A stretch of 24,459 nt of DNA from Bacteroidota bacterium (GCA_023436425.1 JAEZJD010000115.1:1-24459), one strand, 5' to 3'. Positions 15,700-23,421 are shown, counted from the first letter of the stretch. Notes: generated from the sequence alone by a model not told the origin. Program-made: numbers and translations.

Positions 15700-16536
15700 T
15701 CAATAATCACCCAACGTTTCAGGCAATTGTTCCAAAGCTTTTTTCAATTGTTCGTCATTCGGTGCTACTCCATGCCAGTTGTGATCGTTTTCCATAAAGT
15801 CGACGCCTTTACCCATAATCGTGCGCATGATGATGCCGATCGGCTTGCCTTTACCAACGAGCGACTTCGCTTCGTTTAGCGTATGCACCACTTCATCCAT
15901 ATCGTTACCATTCATTTCAAGCGTATGCCAGCCGAACGCTTCAAATTTTTCGCGGATGTCACGTAAATTATTCACCTGGTATGTTGGACCGTCGATCTGC
16001 TGACCATTCCAATCTACGGTGGAGATCAAATTATCTACGTTATGGTTCGGAGCAAACATAATGGCTTCCCAATTTTGTCCTTCCTGCAATTCCCCATCTC
16101 CATGTAGAGAATACACAACACTTTGATCATTGTTCAGCTTCTTGGCTAATGCAGCGCCTATTGCCACGCTCATTCCCTGACCTAAAGAACCGGTGGAGAT
16201 TCTCACTCCGGGCAAACCTTCGTGCGTGGTGGGATGACCTTGTAAACGAGAATTGATTTTCCGGAAGGTCGACAGTTCTTTTATATCGAAGTAACCTGAA
16301 CGGGCCAGCGCAGAATACAGAACCGGAGATATGTGACCGTTAGATAGAATGAAAATGTCTTCATTCTTCGCGTCCATGTCGAAGTGTTTCGCATTATAAT
16401 GCATTATTTCGAAATACAATGCAGTCACGAAATCTGCGCAGCCGAGAGAGCCGCCGGGATGCCCACTTTGCGCACCATGAACCATTCTAACAATATCTCT
16501 GCGTATCTGAGAAGCAATATCCGTAAGTGCTGGCAT
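15700..16536 (-). CDS. Transketolase, N-terminal (TPP-binding) subunit
   Basis: The 278-residue protein corresponds to the N-terminal PP domain of transketolase. Visible are SGHPGGSLGCADF with His26, the ILSNGHISP segment with His68, HPTTHEGLPGV (101-111) and the thiamine pyrophosphate/metal motif GDGELQEGQ (146-154) followed by VDWNGQQIDG. Full-length transketolase has about 660 residues; this is a normal length for the split form, which needs a separate C-terminal subunit. That partner would be expected just downstream, but only the convergent permease gene is there. It would act in the non-oxidative pentose phosphate pathway. A split DXS-like synthase is less likely given the motifs. Confidence 0.9.
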   Translation of the reverse strand: MPALTDIASQIRRDIVRMVHGAQSGHPGGSLGCADFVTALYFEIMHYNAKHFDMDAKNEDIFILSNGHISPVLYSALARSGYFDIKELSTFRKINSRLQGHPTTHEGLPGVRISTGSLGQGMSVAIGAALAKKLNNDQSVVYSLHGDGELQEGQNWEAIMFAPNHNVDNLISTVDWNGQQIDGPTYQVNNLRDIREKFEAFGWHTLEMNGNDMDEVVHTLNEAKSLVGKGKPIGIIMRTIMGKGVDFMENDHNWHGVAPNDEQLKKALEQLPETLGDY

Positions 16537-16608
16537 AACTTTTATGTTTATTAACGGGACACTAATTCGTTGCTATTTAAACTATTGCGTTTGCAAATGT
16601 GCAACCTT

Positions 16609-16643
16609 TTTGCTGAAATTATTATGGTAACTTCCTATCTTTG
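16609..16643 (+). promoter_or_regulatory. Candidate promoter for the WecA-type gene
   Basis: TTTG (16609-16612) and a perfect -7 box TATCTTTG (16636-16643) are separated by 23 bp, at the upper end of the Bacteroidota spacing range. The predicted transcript would have a leader of about 70 bases before ATG 16720. It lies in the 183-bp divergent gap with the transketolase gene. Confidence 0.5.
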
Positions 16644-16719
16644 AAAGCTTATAAAGATTCCGGATTTCTTTTGAACGAATGCCGATGATTTTGATTTTTA
16701 CACTTCCAAACCCTGCTGA

Positions 16720-17844
16720 ATGTTGAATTTGCTCGTGGCCGGAACCATTGCTTTTGGTACTACTTTTTTGGCTATACCTGCCATCATAAGGGTAGCGGAA
16801 CAAAAAAGACTGTTCGATTTGCCTGATGGTAGAAAACTGCACACAAGACCCATCGCATCCCTTGGTGGCATAGGCATTTTTGCAGGCTTTCTGCTTGCTT
16901 GTCTGCTCTCTATTTCCGGCAAACAAAACGCTGAGTTTTCTTTTTTCTTTGCGTCTGCAATCATCATTTTCTTCTTAGGCGTAAAGGATGACATTCTGGT
17001 GTTATCTGCATTAAAAAAATTCATAGGTCAGTTGATTGCCACGGCCATCATTGTGCATTTTGGCGACATACGGATAGACAGTATGCATGGTTTTTTAGGC
17101 GTTTACCAGTTGCCGGAGGTGATTAGCCTGCTGCTTTCCTATACAACAATCATTGTTGTAATCAATGCTTTCAACCTAATAGATGGCGTCGACGGACTTG
17201 CTGCGAGCCTTGGCATCGTGACTACTTCGATTTTTGGCCTATACTTTTTACGGGCAGGTATGCCTTCGTATGGCTTACTCGCTTTTTCAATGACGTTTAG
17301 CCTTGCAGCTTTTTTAATTTTCAATTTTAATCCTGCTAAAATTTTCATGGGTGATTCGGGATCATTGCTGTTGGGAATGGTCAATGCCATTCTTGTCATC
17401 AAATTTATTACGGTTGCCGACATCACAGCAGGCAGTTTCCCATTACAATCGTCTGTAGCTCTCGGTTTTTCGATACTTATAGTTCCACTGCTGGATACGT
17501 TGCGTGTGTTTAGCATCAGAATTTACAAAGGACAATCACCTTTTGCACCCGACAAAAATCACATTCATCACTTGTTACTCGCAAGAGGTTTCAGCCACAG
17601 CGGAGTCTCTCTTTGTTGTGTTATCATCAATGTGTTTTTTATTTCTATCACATACTTGGGCCGCTCACTGGGTTCTACGGTGTTAATGGGCTGGATGGCA
17701 GGTTCGGCTCTCCTATTTGTTGGAATGCTTAGCTATCTGAAGAAGACACCTGCTACGTTGGTTATTGCGACATCATTTGCAGATGAAGGCGAATCCACAA
17801 CTAAGGTGGTGCCTCTGAAAACTGAAGTTGCAGTAGCAGAGTAA
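16720..17844 (+). CDS. WecA/TagO-type undecaprenyl-phosphate glycosyl-1-phosphate transferase
   Basis: The 374-residue, multi-helix membrane enzyme belongs to the polyprenyl-phosphate N-acetylhexosaminyl-1-phosphate transferase family. Conserved cytoplasmic loops are present in order: DLPDGRKLHTRPIASLGG (33-50), VKDD with Asp90-Asp91, NLIDGVDGLA (152-161), MGDSGSLLLG (210-219) and the sugar-nucleotide loop DKNHIHHLLLARGFSH (278-293). It would start lipid-linked glycan synthesis (O-antigen, enterobacterial common antigen-like or capsule) by moving GlcNAc-1-P or a related sugar phosphate to undecaprenyl phosphate. The HIHH loop separates it from MraY. The C-terminal tail is soluble and short. 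Sugar specificity is not evident. Confidence 0.9.
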   Translation: MLNLLVAGTIAFGTTFLAIPAIIRVAEQKRLFDLPDGRKLHTRPIASLGGIGIFAGFLLACLLSISGKQNAEFSFFFASAIIIFFLGVKDDILVLSALKKFIGQLIATAIIVHFGDIRIDSMHGFLGVYQLPEVISLLLSYTTIIVVINAFNLIDGVDGLAASLGIVTTSIFGLYFLRAGMPSYGLLAFSMTFSLAAFLIFNFNPAKIFMGDSGSLLLGMVNAILVIKFITVADITAGSFPLQSSVALGFSILIVPLLDTLRVFSIRIYKGQSPFAPDKNHIHHLLLARGFSHSGVSLCCVIINVFFISITYLGRSLGSTVLMGWMAGSALLFVGMLSYLKKTPATLVIATSFADEGESTTKVVPLKTEVAVAE

Positions 17845-17898
17845 AAGTTCAGTTTTCAATCTTCAGCTTTATTAGTTTTGCTGATAAATGATTTTCTT

Positions 17899-18465
17899 AT
17901 GTCAGCAGAAGACGTTGCCATTACCCTTGAATTAGCGGAAGAGTCGATGCAGAAGGCTATTACCCATTTGGAAACCGAACTCACAAAAATCAGAGCCGGA
18001 AAAGCTAACCCTACAATGCTCGATGGCATTACTGTAGATTATTACGGTTCACCGATGCCCATAAATCAGGTGGGCAATATCAGCGTACTGGATGCCCGCA
18101 CACTTACCATTCAACCGTGGGAAAAAAATATGCTGCAGCCTATCGAAAGAGCCATCATTGCTTCAAACATTGGTATCAATCCACAAAACGACGGCAACAT
18201 TATTCGTCTGTTTTTGCCGCCGCTCACCGAAGAGCGAAGAAAGGAACTGGTTAAGAGATGCCACAACGAGGGGGAACATGCAAAAGTGGCGGTGAGAAAT
18301 CTAAGGAGAGATGCCATCGAAAGCATAAAAAAGGCTCAGAAAAACGGATTGAGCGAGGATGCGGCAAAGGATGCCGAAGCGGACATTCAGAACCTTACCA
18401 ACAAGCAGATTGCCTACATCGAAAAACACCTGGAGAGAAAAGAAAAAGAAATTATGACCGTATAA
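17899..18465 (+). CDS. frr: Ribosome recycling factor
   Basis: The 188-residue protein carries the full RRF pattern: MQKAITHLETELTKIRAGKANP, the domain II region DGITVDYYGSPMPINQVG, RTLTIQPWEKNML and the C-terminal helix with PPLTEERRKELVKRC and VAVRNLRRDA. RRF splits post-termination ribosomes together with EF-G. Start ATG 17899 gives the normal length; TTG 17878 would add seven unlikely residues. The usual upstream partner pyrH is not here. The stop is 6 bp from the PPK2 gene, so the two are cotranscribed. Confidence 0.95.
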   Translation: MSAEDVAITLELAEESMQKAITHLETELTKIRAGKANPTMLDGITVDYYGSPMPINQVGNISVLDARTLTIQPWEKNMLQPIERAIIASNIGINPQNDGNIIRLFLPPLTEERRKELVKRCHNEGEHAKVAVRNLRRDAIESIKKAQKNGLSEDAAKDAEADIQNLTNKQIAYIEKHLERKEKEIMTV

Positions 18466-18471
18466 TCATTT

Positions 18472-19209
18472 ATGCTTCAAGATATTTCTACACGGGCTCC
18501 CAAGCAATTCGACAAAAAAGAAACAAAAGAAACTACAGCTTCTATTCTGACTGAGTTGACAGAATTGCAAAATCTTTTATACGCTGAAGGTAAGCATGCT
18601 GTTTTGGTAGTCATCCAGGGAATGGATGCAAGCGGAAAAGATGGTGCAATCAGAAATGTATTTACATCTATGAACCCGCAAGGCGTTCAGGTAACGTCTT
18701 TTAAAGCACCAAGCTCAGAAGAATTGAAACATGATTTCCTTTGGAGAATTCACAGGCATACTCCCGAAAAGAGTATGATCCAAATCTTTAACCGAAGCCA
18801 CTACGAAGATGTGTTGATTACGAGAGTGCACGGCTGGTGTGACGATGAAACAGCACAAAAGCGTTTTAGAGCAATTAATGATTTTGAAGACCTGTTCGTG
18901 CAAAATGGTACTACCATTCTGAAATTCTATCTGCATATTTCACCTGAAGAACAGCAGCAGCGTTTGCAGGAAAGAATAGATGATCCGACAAAAGCCTGGA
19001 AATACAACAAGAACGACTTTGAGGAAGCAAAGCTTTGGAACAAGTATATGCAGATGTATGAAGATGTATTCACACAGTGCAACAAGGTGCCATGGACGAT
19101 TGTGCCGGCGGATCAGAATTGGTACAAGGAATATTTAATCGCAAAAACATTGTCTGATACCCTGAAGGAATTCGACATGAAATATCCGAAGCGTAAAGAA
19201 GAGGTTTAA
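18472..19209 (+). CDS. Polyphosphate kinase 2 family protein
   Basis: The 245-residue PPK2-family enzyme has Walker A GMDASGKDG (50-58) and the signature NRSHYEDVLITRVHG (107-121), which contains the Walker B-like and lid-leading residues. HDFLWRIHRHTPEK (87-100) and the C-terminal VPADQNWYKEY (212-222) are also typical. The family moves phosphate between polyphosphate and nucleotides (AMP, ADP or GDP); residues resemble class III enzymes, which accept both AMP and ADP, but the class cannot be fixed by eye. Soluble, cytoplasmic. It lies 6 bp after frr and 38 bp before mscL. Confidence 0.88.
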   Translation: MLQDISTRAPKQFDKKETKETTASILTELTELQNLLYAEGKHAVLVVIQGMDASGKDGAIRNVFTSMNPQGVQVTSFKAPSSEELKHDFLWRIHRHTPEKSMIQIFNRSHYEDVLITRVHGWCDDETAQKRFRAINDFEDLFVQNGTTILKFYLHISPEEQQQRLQERIDDPTKAWKYNKNDFEEAKLWNKYMQMYEDVFTQCNKVPWTIVPADQNWYKEYLIAKTLSDTLKEFDMKYPKRKEEV

Positions 19210-19247
19210 TAGATTACGTACTTTTATAATAAACAAACCAAAACAAA

Positions 19248-19628
19248 ATGAGCTTCGTCAAAGAATTTAAAGAGTTTGCTTTAAAAGGAAATGTTGTTGA
19301 TTTAGCAATAGCAGTTATCATTGGTGCTGCATTTGGTGCAATAGTTTCATCGTTGGTAGATGATGTGATTACACCGCTCATTTTAACTCCTGCACTTGAC
19401 GCAGCAGGCGTAAAAGATCTGGACAAACTTACCTGGGGTGCAGTGAAATATGGAAATTTTCTTGCTAACGTTTTGAAGTTTATTGTCATCGCTCTTGTTC
19501 TGTTTCTGCTTATAAAAGGAATGAACAGCATGAAGCGAAAGAAAGAACAACCCGTTGCTCCGGAAGCACCTGAATACTCTCTTCAGGAGAAATTACTGAT
19601 GGAGATCCGCGACTCGCTCAGGAAATAG
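19248..19628 (+). CDS. mscL: Large-conductance mechanosensitive channel
   Basis: The 126-residue protein matches MscL: short N-terminal amphipathic helix (MSFVKEFKEFALKG), pore helix TM1 at about 16-40 (NVVDLAIAVIIGAAFGAIVSS), a periplasmic loop beginning VDDVITPLI, TM2 at about 74-95 (FLANVLKFIVIALVLFLLIK) and a basic, then acidic cytoplasmic C-terminal helix (SLQEKLLMEIRDSL). It opens on membrane tension to release osmolytes after hypo-osmotic shock, as a homopentamer. The ATG at 19248 is standard. It follows the PPK2 gene closely; a promoter candidate for scpA lies after it, so it may end a transcript. Confidence 0.96.
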   Translation: MSFVKEFKEFALKGNVVDLAIAVIIGAAFGAIVSSLVDDVITPLILTPALDAAGVKDLDKLTWGAVKYGNFLANVLKFIVIALVLFLLIKGMNSMKRKKEQPVAPEAPEYSLQEKLLMEIRDSLRK

Positions 19629-19665
19629 TTATAAACATTTGTGAGTATTAATAAAGAGCGCAACA

Positions 19666-19696
19666 TTTAGAGATGAATGTTGTTACAATACATTTG
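19666..19696 (+). promoter_or_regulatory. Candidate scpA promoter
   Basis: TACATTTG at 19689-19696 matches the -7 consensus TAnnTTTG perfectly, and TTTA at 19666-19669 stands exactly 19 bp upstream where the -33 TTTG is expected. Transcription would begin about 25 bp before the GTG start of scpA. Confidence 0.55.
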
Positions 19697-19727
19697 TGCT
19701 TGCTGTTAAAGCATTCAAATATCCATT

Positions 19728-20510
19728 GTGACAACAACTTACCAAATAAAACTGCCGCAATTTGAAGGACCTTTTGATCTTCTTCTCTTTTTTATCGAAA
19801 GAGATGAATTAGACATCTACAATATTCCCATTACGACAATCATCAATGAGTTCCTCGACTACATACACGGTCAGGAGTCGCTTAACATAGAGCTTTCCAG
19901 CGAATTTATTTTGTTTGTTTCCACGCTAATGAGGATAAAAGCAAAAATGCTGCTGCCGAGAAAAGAATTGGATGCACAAGGAAACGAAATTGATCCGCGG
20001 CAGGAACTTGTCGACAAGATTCTCCAATACAAAAGATACAAACAAGCTGCCGCAGAAATGGCGGTGCTTGAAGCTGAAAGAATTCTGCTCGTCAAAAGAG
20101 GTAATATCCAAAGGGAGCTTGCCGCAATTGGCGAGGAAGCAAGTGAGGGCACGGAAGTGCAGACAATCACAATGTTTAAGCTGATGAAGGCTTTTGAACG
20201 GGTGATGCAGCGCCATCAGGACCGGCTGCACAAACCTGTTCACACAGTGGTTCAGTATAACTACACCATGGAGCAAAGCAAAGCAAACATGATTGCGATT
20301 GCACAAAGAGAAAGAACACTATCCTTTGAAAAAGTTTTTGAAGCTGTTGAAAATCGTGTGCATGCAATATTTATGTTTCTATCTATGCTGGAATTGGTGC
20401 AACAAAAATTTTTAAAAATAATTATTGGCGAAGGGAGGAACAACTTCATTGTTGAGTACAACGAAACAGAAGACAATCTTTCTGATCTTGAACTTATGAA
20501 ACTTCTGTAA
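19728..20510 (+). CDS. scpA: Segregation and condensation protein A
   Basis: The 260-residue ScpA kleisin has the strongly conserved N-terminal block FEGPFDLLLFFIERDELDIYNI followed by IPITTIINEFLDYI, the helical SSEFILFVSTLMRIKAKMLLPR, and the C-terminal winged-helix segment (about 190-255: FEKVFEAVENRVHAIFMFLSMLELVQQKFLKI). With ScpB and SMC it forms the chromosome condensation complex. The start is GTG 19728; an in-frame stop at 19707 and the lack of ATG between exclude other common starts. scpB is not adjacent. The gene ends at a palindromic terminator shared with atpA. Confidence 0.93.
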   Translation: MTTTYQIKLPQFEGPFDLLLFFIERDELDIYNIPITTIINEFLDYIHGQESLNIELSSEFILFVSTLMRIKAKMLLPRKELDAQGNEIDPRQELVDKILQYKRYKQAAAEMAVLEAERILLVKRGNIQRELAAIGEEASEGTEVQTITMFKLMKAFERVMQRHQDRLHKPVHTVVQYNYTMEQSKANMIAIAQRERTLSFEKVFEAVENRVHAIFMFLSMLELVQQKFLKIIIGEGRNNFIVEYNETEDNLSDLELMKLL

Positions 20511-20541
20511 CCTAAATCTTCAGACCCTCTGACAAGCAATT

Positions 20542-20572
20542 AAAAAGGCCCCTCAATTGAGGCGCCTTTTTT
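20542..20572. terminator. Bidirectional terminator between scpA and atpA
   Basis: AAAAAGGC (20542-20549) pairs with GCCTTTTT (20564-20571), and inside it CCTC-AATT-GAGG (20551-20562), with a single C/C mismatch between the two stems. Both ends carry A/T runs, so the hairpin has a T-tract on either strand. It lies about 30 bp after the scpA stop and 20 bp after the convergent atpA stop. Confidence 0.9.
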
Positions 20573-20591
20573 CTTTTTAAAACGGTCTTAT

Positions 20592-22169
20592 TTATTTATA
20601 CTGAGGAATCAAACCATTAGCAAGTTCGGTCATTCTGCGCAGCGACTCATCTGAAAGTTGTCCTTTCTTAAACTCACCCAAAACCTCGGGAAGTTTATGC
20701 TCCATTTCCATGAGGAAGTGTTCTTCAAATTCTTTAACCCTTTTCACCGGCACATCGCGAAGCAAACCCTGAGTTCCGAGATAGATAATAGCCACCTGTT
20801 TTTCAACAGCCATCGGCGCATATTGTGGTTGCTTCAAAATCTCGACGTTCCTTGCTCCCTTGTCCAGCACCAGCTTAGTTGCAGGATCGAGGTCGCCACC
20901 AAATTTTGAGAAAGCCTCCATCTCACGATAAAGTGCCTGGTCAAGTTTAAGTGTGCCAGCCACTTTCTTCATTGATTTGATCTGCGCATTACCACCTACA
21001 CGGCTAACGGAAATACCAACGTTGATCGCGGGACGGATACCGGCGTTGAACAAATTTGTTTCAAGGAAAATCTGTCCGTCGGTAATTGAAATCACGTTAG
21101 TCGGGATGTAAGCGGAAACGTCACCAGCTTGTGTTTCGATGATAGGTAATGCAGTAAGCGATCCGCCGCCCTTCACAAGTGGACGAATACTTTCAGGCAA
21201 ATCATTCATTTGTTTTGCCACAGCATCGTTACCAATGATTTTCGCAGCTCTCTCCAACAAACGGCTGTGCAGATAAAACACATCTCCGGGATATGCCTCC
21301 CGACCTGGCGGACGGCGAAGCAAAAGCGACACCTCGCGATAAGCGACCGCCTGCTTCGATAAATCATCATAAATAATCAAGGCGGGTCTGCCGGTATCGC
21401 GGAAGAACTCGCCAATGGCAGCACCGGCAAACGGTGCATAGAACTGCAACGGTGCAGGATCAGAAGCTGACGCCGCAACGATGATCGTGTAATCCATCGC
21501 ACCATTGTCTTGCAAAGTTTTCATCACACCGGCAATGGTAGATGCCTTTTGACCGATGGCTACGTAGATGCAATAAACCGGATTACCGGCTTGATAAAAT
21601 TCTTTTTGATTGATGATCGTGTCAATACAAATGGCTGATTTACCTGTTTGACGATCACCAATTACCAATTCTCTTTGCCCACGTCCGATAGGAATCATGG
21701 CATCGATAGCTTTAATACCCGTTTGCAGCGGTTCTTTTACCGGCTCGCGATAAATTACTCCCGGAGCTTTACGCTCAAGCGGCATTTCGTAGCGTTCTCC
21801 CTCGATTGGTCCTTTGCCGTCAATCGGTTCGCCTAGTGTATTCACTACACGGCCAACCATCCCTTCACCAACCTTAATAGATGCGATTTGTCCCGTACGG
21901 CGAACTTTCGAACCTTCCTGCAGCCCGCCTGTTTCACCCATTAATACGGCACCCACATTGTCTTCTTCGAGGTTCAGTGCAATGCCCTGAACGCCGTTTT
22001 CAAACTCCACCAATTCACCGGCGCGAACATTACCCAAGCCGTAAGCACGGGCAATTCCATCGCCAATTTGCAAAACTGTTCCAACCTCTTCTAAATCAGC
22101 AGACGCATTGAAACCACCAAGCTGCTGACGAAGTATGGCACTTATTTCATCTGGTTTTATTTCTGGCAT
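20592..22169 (-). CDS. atpA: ATP synthase F1 subunit alpha
   Basis: This is a 525-residue alpha subunit from ATG 22169. An N-terminal beta-barrel (about 25-95: VGTVLQIGDGIARAYGL) is followed by the nucleotide-binding domain with P-loop GDRQTGKS (171-178), the conserved LRRPPGREAYPGDVFYLHSR segment, the arginine-finger region GISVSRVGG, and a helical C-terminal domain. It forms the alpha3beta3 head, with regulatory nucleotide sites. The frame stays open to TTG 22181, but those four residues come from the repeat element upstream and are not family-like. It is the last gene of the operon here; a terminator follows at once and no atpG is present. Confidence 0.97.
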   Translation of the reverse strand: MPEIKPDEISAILRQQLGGFNASADLEEVGTVLQIGDGIARAYGLGNVRAGELVEFENGVQGIALNLEEDNVGAVLMGETGGLQEGSKVRRTGQIASIKVGEGMVGRVVNTLGEPIDGKGPIEGERYEMPLERKAPGVIYREPVKEPLQTGIKAIDAMIPIGRGQRELVIGDRQTGKSAICIDTIINQKEFYQAGNPVYCIYVAIGQKASTIAGVMKTLQDNGAMDYTIIVAASASDPAPLQFYAPFAGAAIGEFFRDTGRPALIIYDDLSKQAVAYREVSLLLRRPPGREAYPGDVFYLHSRLLERAAKIIGNDAVAKQMNDLPESIRPLVKGGGSLTALPIIETQAGDVSAYIPTNVISITDGQIFLETNLFNAGIRPAINVGISVSRVGGNAQIKSMKKVAGTLKLDQALYREMEAFSKFGGDLDPATKLVLDKGARNVEILKQPQYAPMAVEKQVAIIYLGTQGLLRDVPVKRVKEFEEHFLMEMEHKLPEVLGEFKKGQLSDESLRRMTELANGLIPQYK

Positions 22170-22173
22170 ATTT

Positions 22174-22282
22174 ACCCCCAACCCCTAAAGGGGAGTTTTA
22201 GCTATCCCCCGGGAATTTTAATTGTTATTAAATTATCAAAAGAACTTCCCACCTAAGTTCCCCCTTCAGGGGGATAGGGGGC
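22174..22282. repeat. Composite C/G-rich palindromic element between atpH and atpA
   Basis: The whole atpH-atpA spacer is built from two related units in opposite orientation. The left unit (about 22174-22201) has C5, then CCCC-TAAA-GGGG-AGTTTTAG. The right unit (about 22252-22282), read on the other strand, has C5, then CCCCC-TGAA-GGGGG-AACTTAG. Each makes its own short hairpin. In addition CTATCCCCC (22202-22210) is perfectly complementary to GGGGGATAG (22269-22277), and the outer C5 (22175-22179) faces G5 (22277-22281), so the element can fold end to end. It resembles REP/BIME-type or small non-autonomous repeats; I recall similar C4-TAAA-G4 sequences in Bacteroidota spacers but have not checked. 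Confidence 0.72.
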
Positions 22283-22846
22283 TTATCTCACCTTATAAAT
22301 AAAGTCATTGTTTTCGAACTGGCGTGCAATTGTTTTCAAATCATACGAAATGCTTGCGTCAACTAATTTGTCGCCTGCCTGCAAAACAAATCCGCCGATA
22401 ATTGATGGATCAATTTCTTCTATCAATTCAATATTTTCAAAATGCCCCGTAGACTTTACCTGCTCAACAATTTCATTTTTCAACCGATCGCTGATCGGTG
22501 CTGCTGTTGTGAGCTTGATAGTTTGAATATGTTTGTGTCTCTTGTATTGTTCAATAAAAGAAGTAATAATCTCAGGCAGCACAGTTTCCCTGTTCTTGCT
22601 TATAAGCAACATAATGAACGCCGAAGTAAGGTCGTTGACCTTTCCCTGTATAACACCTTGTACTGCTCTGCGTTTGAGATCATTATTAACGATGGGGCTG
22701 CGCAATAAACTGACAAACTCCCGACTTCCTTTTGCCAGTTCGCTGAGATAGAACATATCCTTATACACGGGCTCCAGCTGGCCGTTTTCTATGGCAAGAT
22801 CAAGGAGCGACTTGGCGTATCTCGATGCTACACGTGGATGTTGCAT
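22283..22846 (-). CDS. atpH: ATP synthase F1 subunit delta
   Basis: The 187-residue delta (OSCP-like) subunit has a six-helix N-terminal domain (about 1-105: VASRYAKSLLDLAIENGQLEPVY, then ISKNRETVLPEIITSFIEQY) and the conserved C-terminal segment DPSIIGGFVLQAGDKLVDASISYDLKTI (about 145-172). It links the F1 head to the peripheral stalk (b subunits). The ATG at 22846 gives MQHPRVASRYA, as in the family. It is flanked on both sides by repeat-like spacers: an A/T-rich element before it and a C/G-rich palindromic element directly after its TAA. The coding sequence itself looks intact. Confidence 0.94.
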   Translation of the reverse strand: MQHPRVASRYAKSLLDLAIENGQLEPVYKDMFYLSELAKGSREFVSLLRSPIVNNDLKRRAVQGVIQGKVNDLTSAFIMLLISKNRETVLPEIITSFIEQYKRHKHIQTIKLTTAAPISDRLKNEIVEQVKSTGHFENIELIEEIDPSIIGGFVLQAGDKLVDASISYDLKTIARQFENNDFIYKVR

Positions 22847-22850
22847 TGTT

Positions 22851-22929
22851 TAATTTGATGATTTGAAAATTTGAAGATTTGTCGAGTAATGTAATTATCA
22901 CATCACCCAATCAGCACATCTTCAAATTA
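22851..22929. repeat. A/T-rich element with 8-bp tandem period and inverted ends (atpF-atpH spacer)
   Basis: On the plus strand three and a half copies of an 8-bp unit stand in tandem: ATTTGATG (22853-22860), ATTTGAAA (22861-22868), ATTTGAAG (22869-22876) and ATTTG (22877-22881). The ends are imperfect inverted repeats: 22851-22865 against 22915-22929, 13 of 15 positions complementary. The right arm includes the atpF stop codon. I recall similar ATTTGAAG-rich spacers in Bacteroidota genomes; dispersed copies would make this a small mobile or REP-like repeat. Confidence 0.6.
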
Positions 22930-23421
22930 GCTCAGGTTTACTTCGTTTACTAAACTTTTAATGTGATCTTCCTGTGCTTTTTTATCTGACAACTCTCTAC
23001 GTAAAATCTTTTCAGTTACTTCTATCACCAATTTTCCTACTTCATTTTTTACGTCAGTGATTGCCGCCATTTTTTGAGCATTGATTTGTTGCTGCGCATC
23101 GGCAACGATTTTCGACGCTTCTGCTTTCGCCTGCTCTTTGGCTTCACTCACCATTTTATCTCTTGTTTCTCTTGCTTCTTTAAGCATCTGTGCTCTTTCT
23201 TCACGGGCTTTTGCAAGAATGGCTTCATTCTCACTCTTCATCTGAGCCATTTCGGCTTTCACTTTTTTCGCTGTTTCGAGGGAATCAGCAATTGTTTGCT
23301 CCCTGTCCCGCAGCCCCTTTATTATCGCAGGCCAGGCATACTTGCCTAATATGAAAAAGACAACAAGAAAAGCAACTAAAGTCCAAATCAACAATCCAAA
23401 GTCAGGAGTAAGAAGACTCAT
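22927..23421 (-). CDS. atpF: ATP synthase Fo subunit b
   Basis: The 164-residue b subunit has a single N-terminal membrane helix (about 6-28: FGLLIWTLVAFLVVFFILGKYAWP) followed by a long charged coiled coil (about 35-145, rich in Glu, Lys and Ala, e.g. EAILAKAREERAQMLKEA). It is the peripheral stalk that holds F1 against rotation. Start ATG 23421 gives MSLLTPDFGLLIW, as in other Bacteroidota. The stop codon lies within the inverted arm of the A/T-rich repeat in the downstream spacer. A 193-bp spacer with a hairpin separates it from atpE. Confidence 0.95.
   Translation of the reverse strand: MSLLTPDFGLLIWTLVAFLVVFFILGKYAWPAIIKGLRDREQTIADSLETAKKVKAEMAQMKSENEAILAKAREERAQMLKEARETRDKMVSEAKEQAKAEASKIVADAQQQINAQKMAAITDVKNEVGKLVIEVTEKILRRELSDKKAQEDHIKSLVNEVNLS

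Noticed and set aside
16582..16926. Minus-strand ORF of 114 codons across the start of the WecA-type gene
   Set aside because: It is antisense to conserved WecA loops and covers the promoter region; no recognisable protein features.
22174..22282. G-quadruplex in the atpH-atpA spacer
   Set aside because: Each strand has only two or three long G runs with wide spacing; hairpin pairing of C and G runs explains the sequence better.
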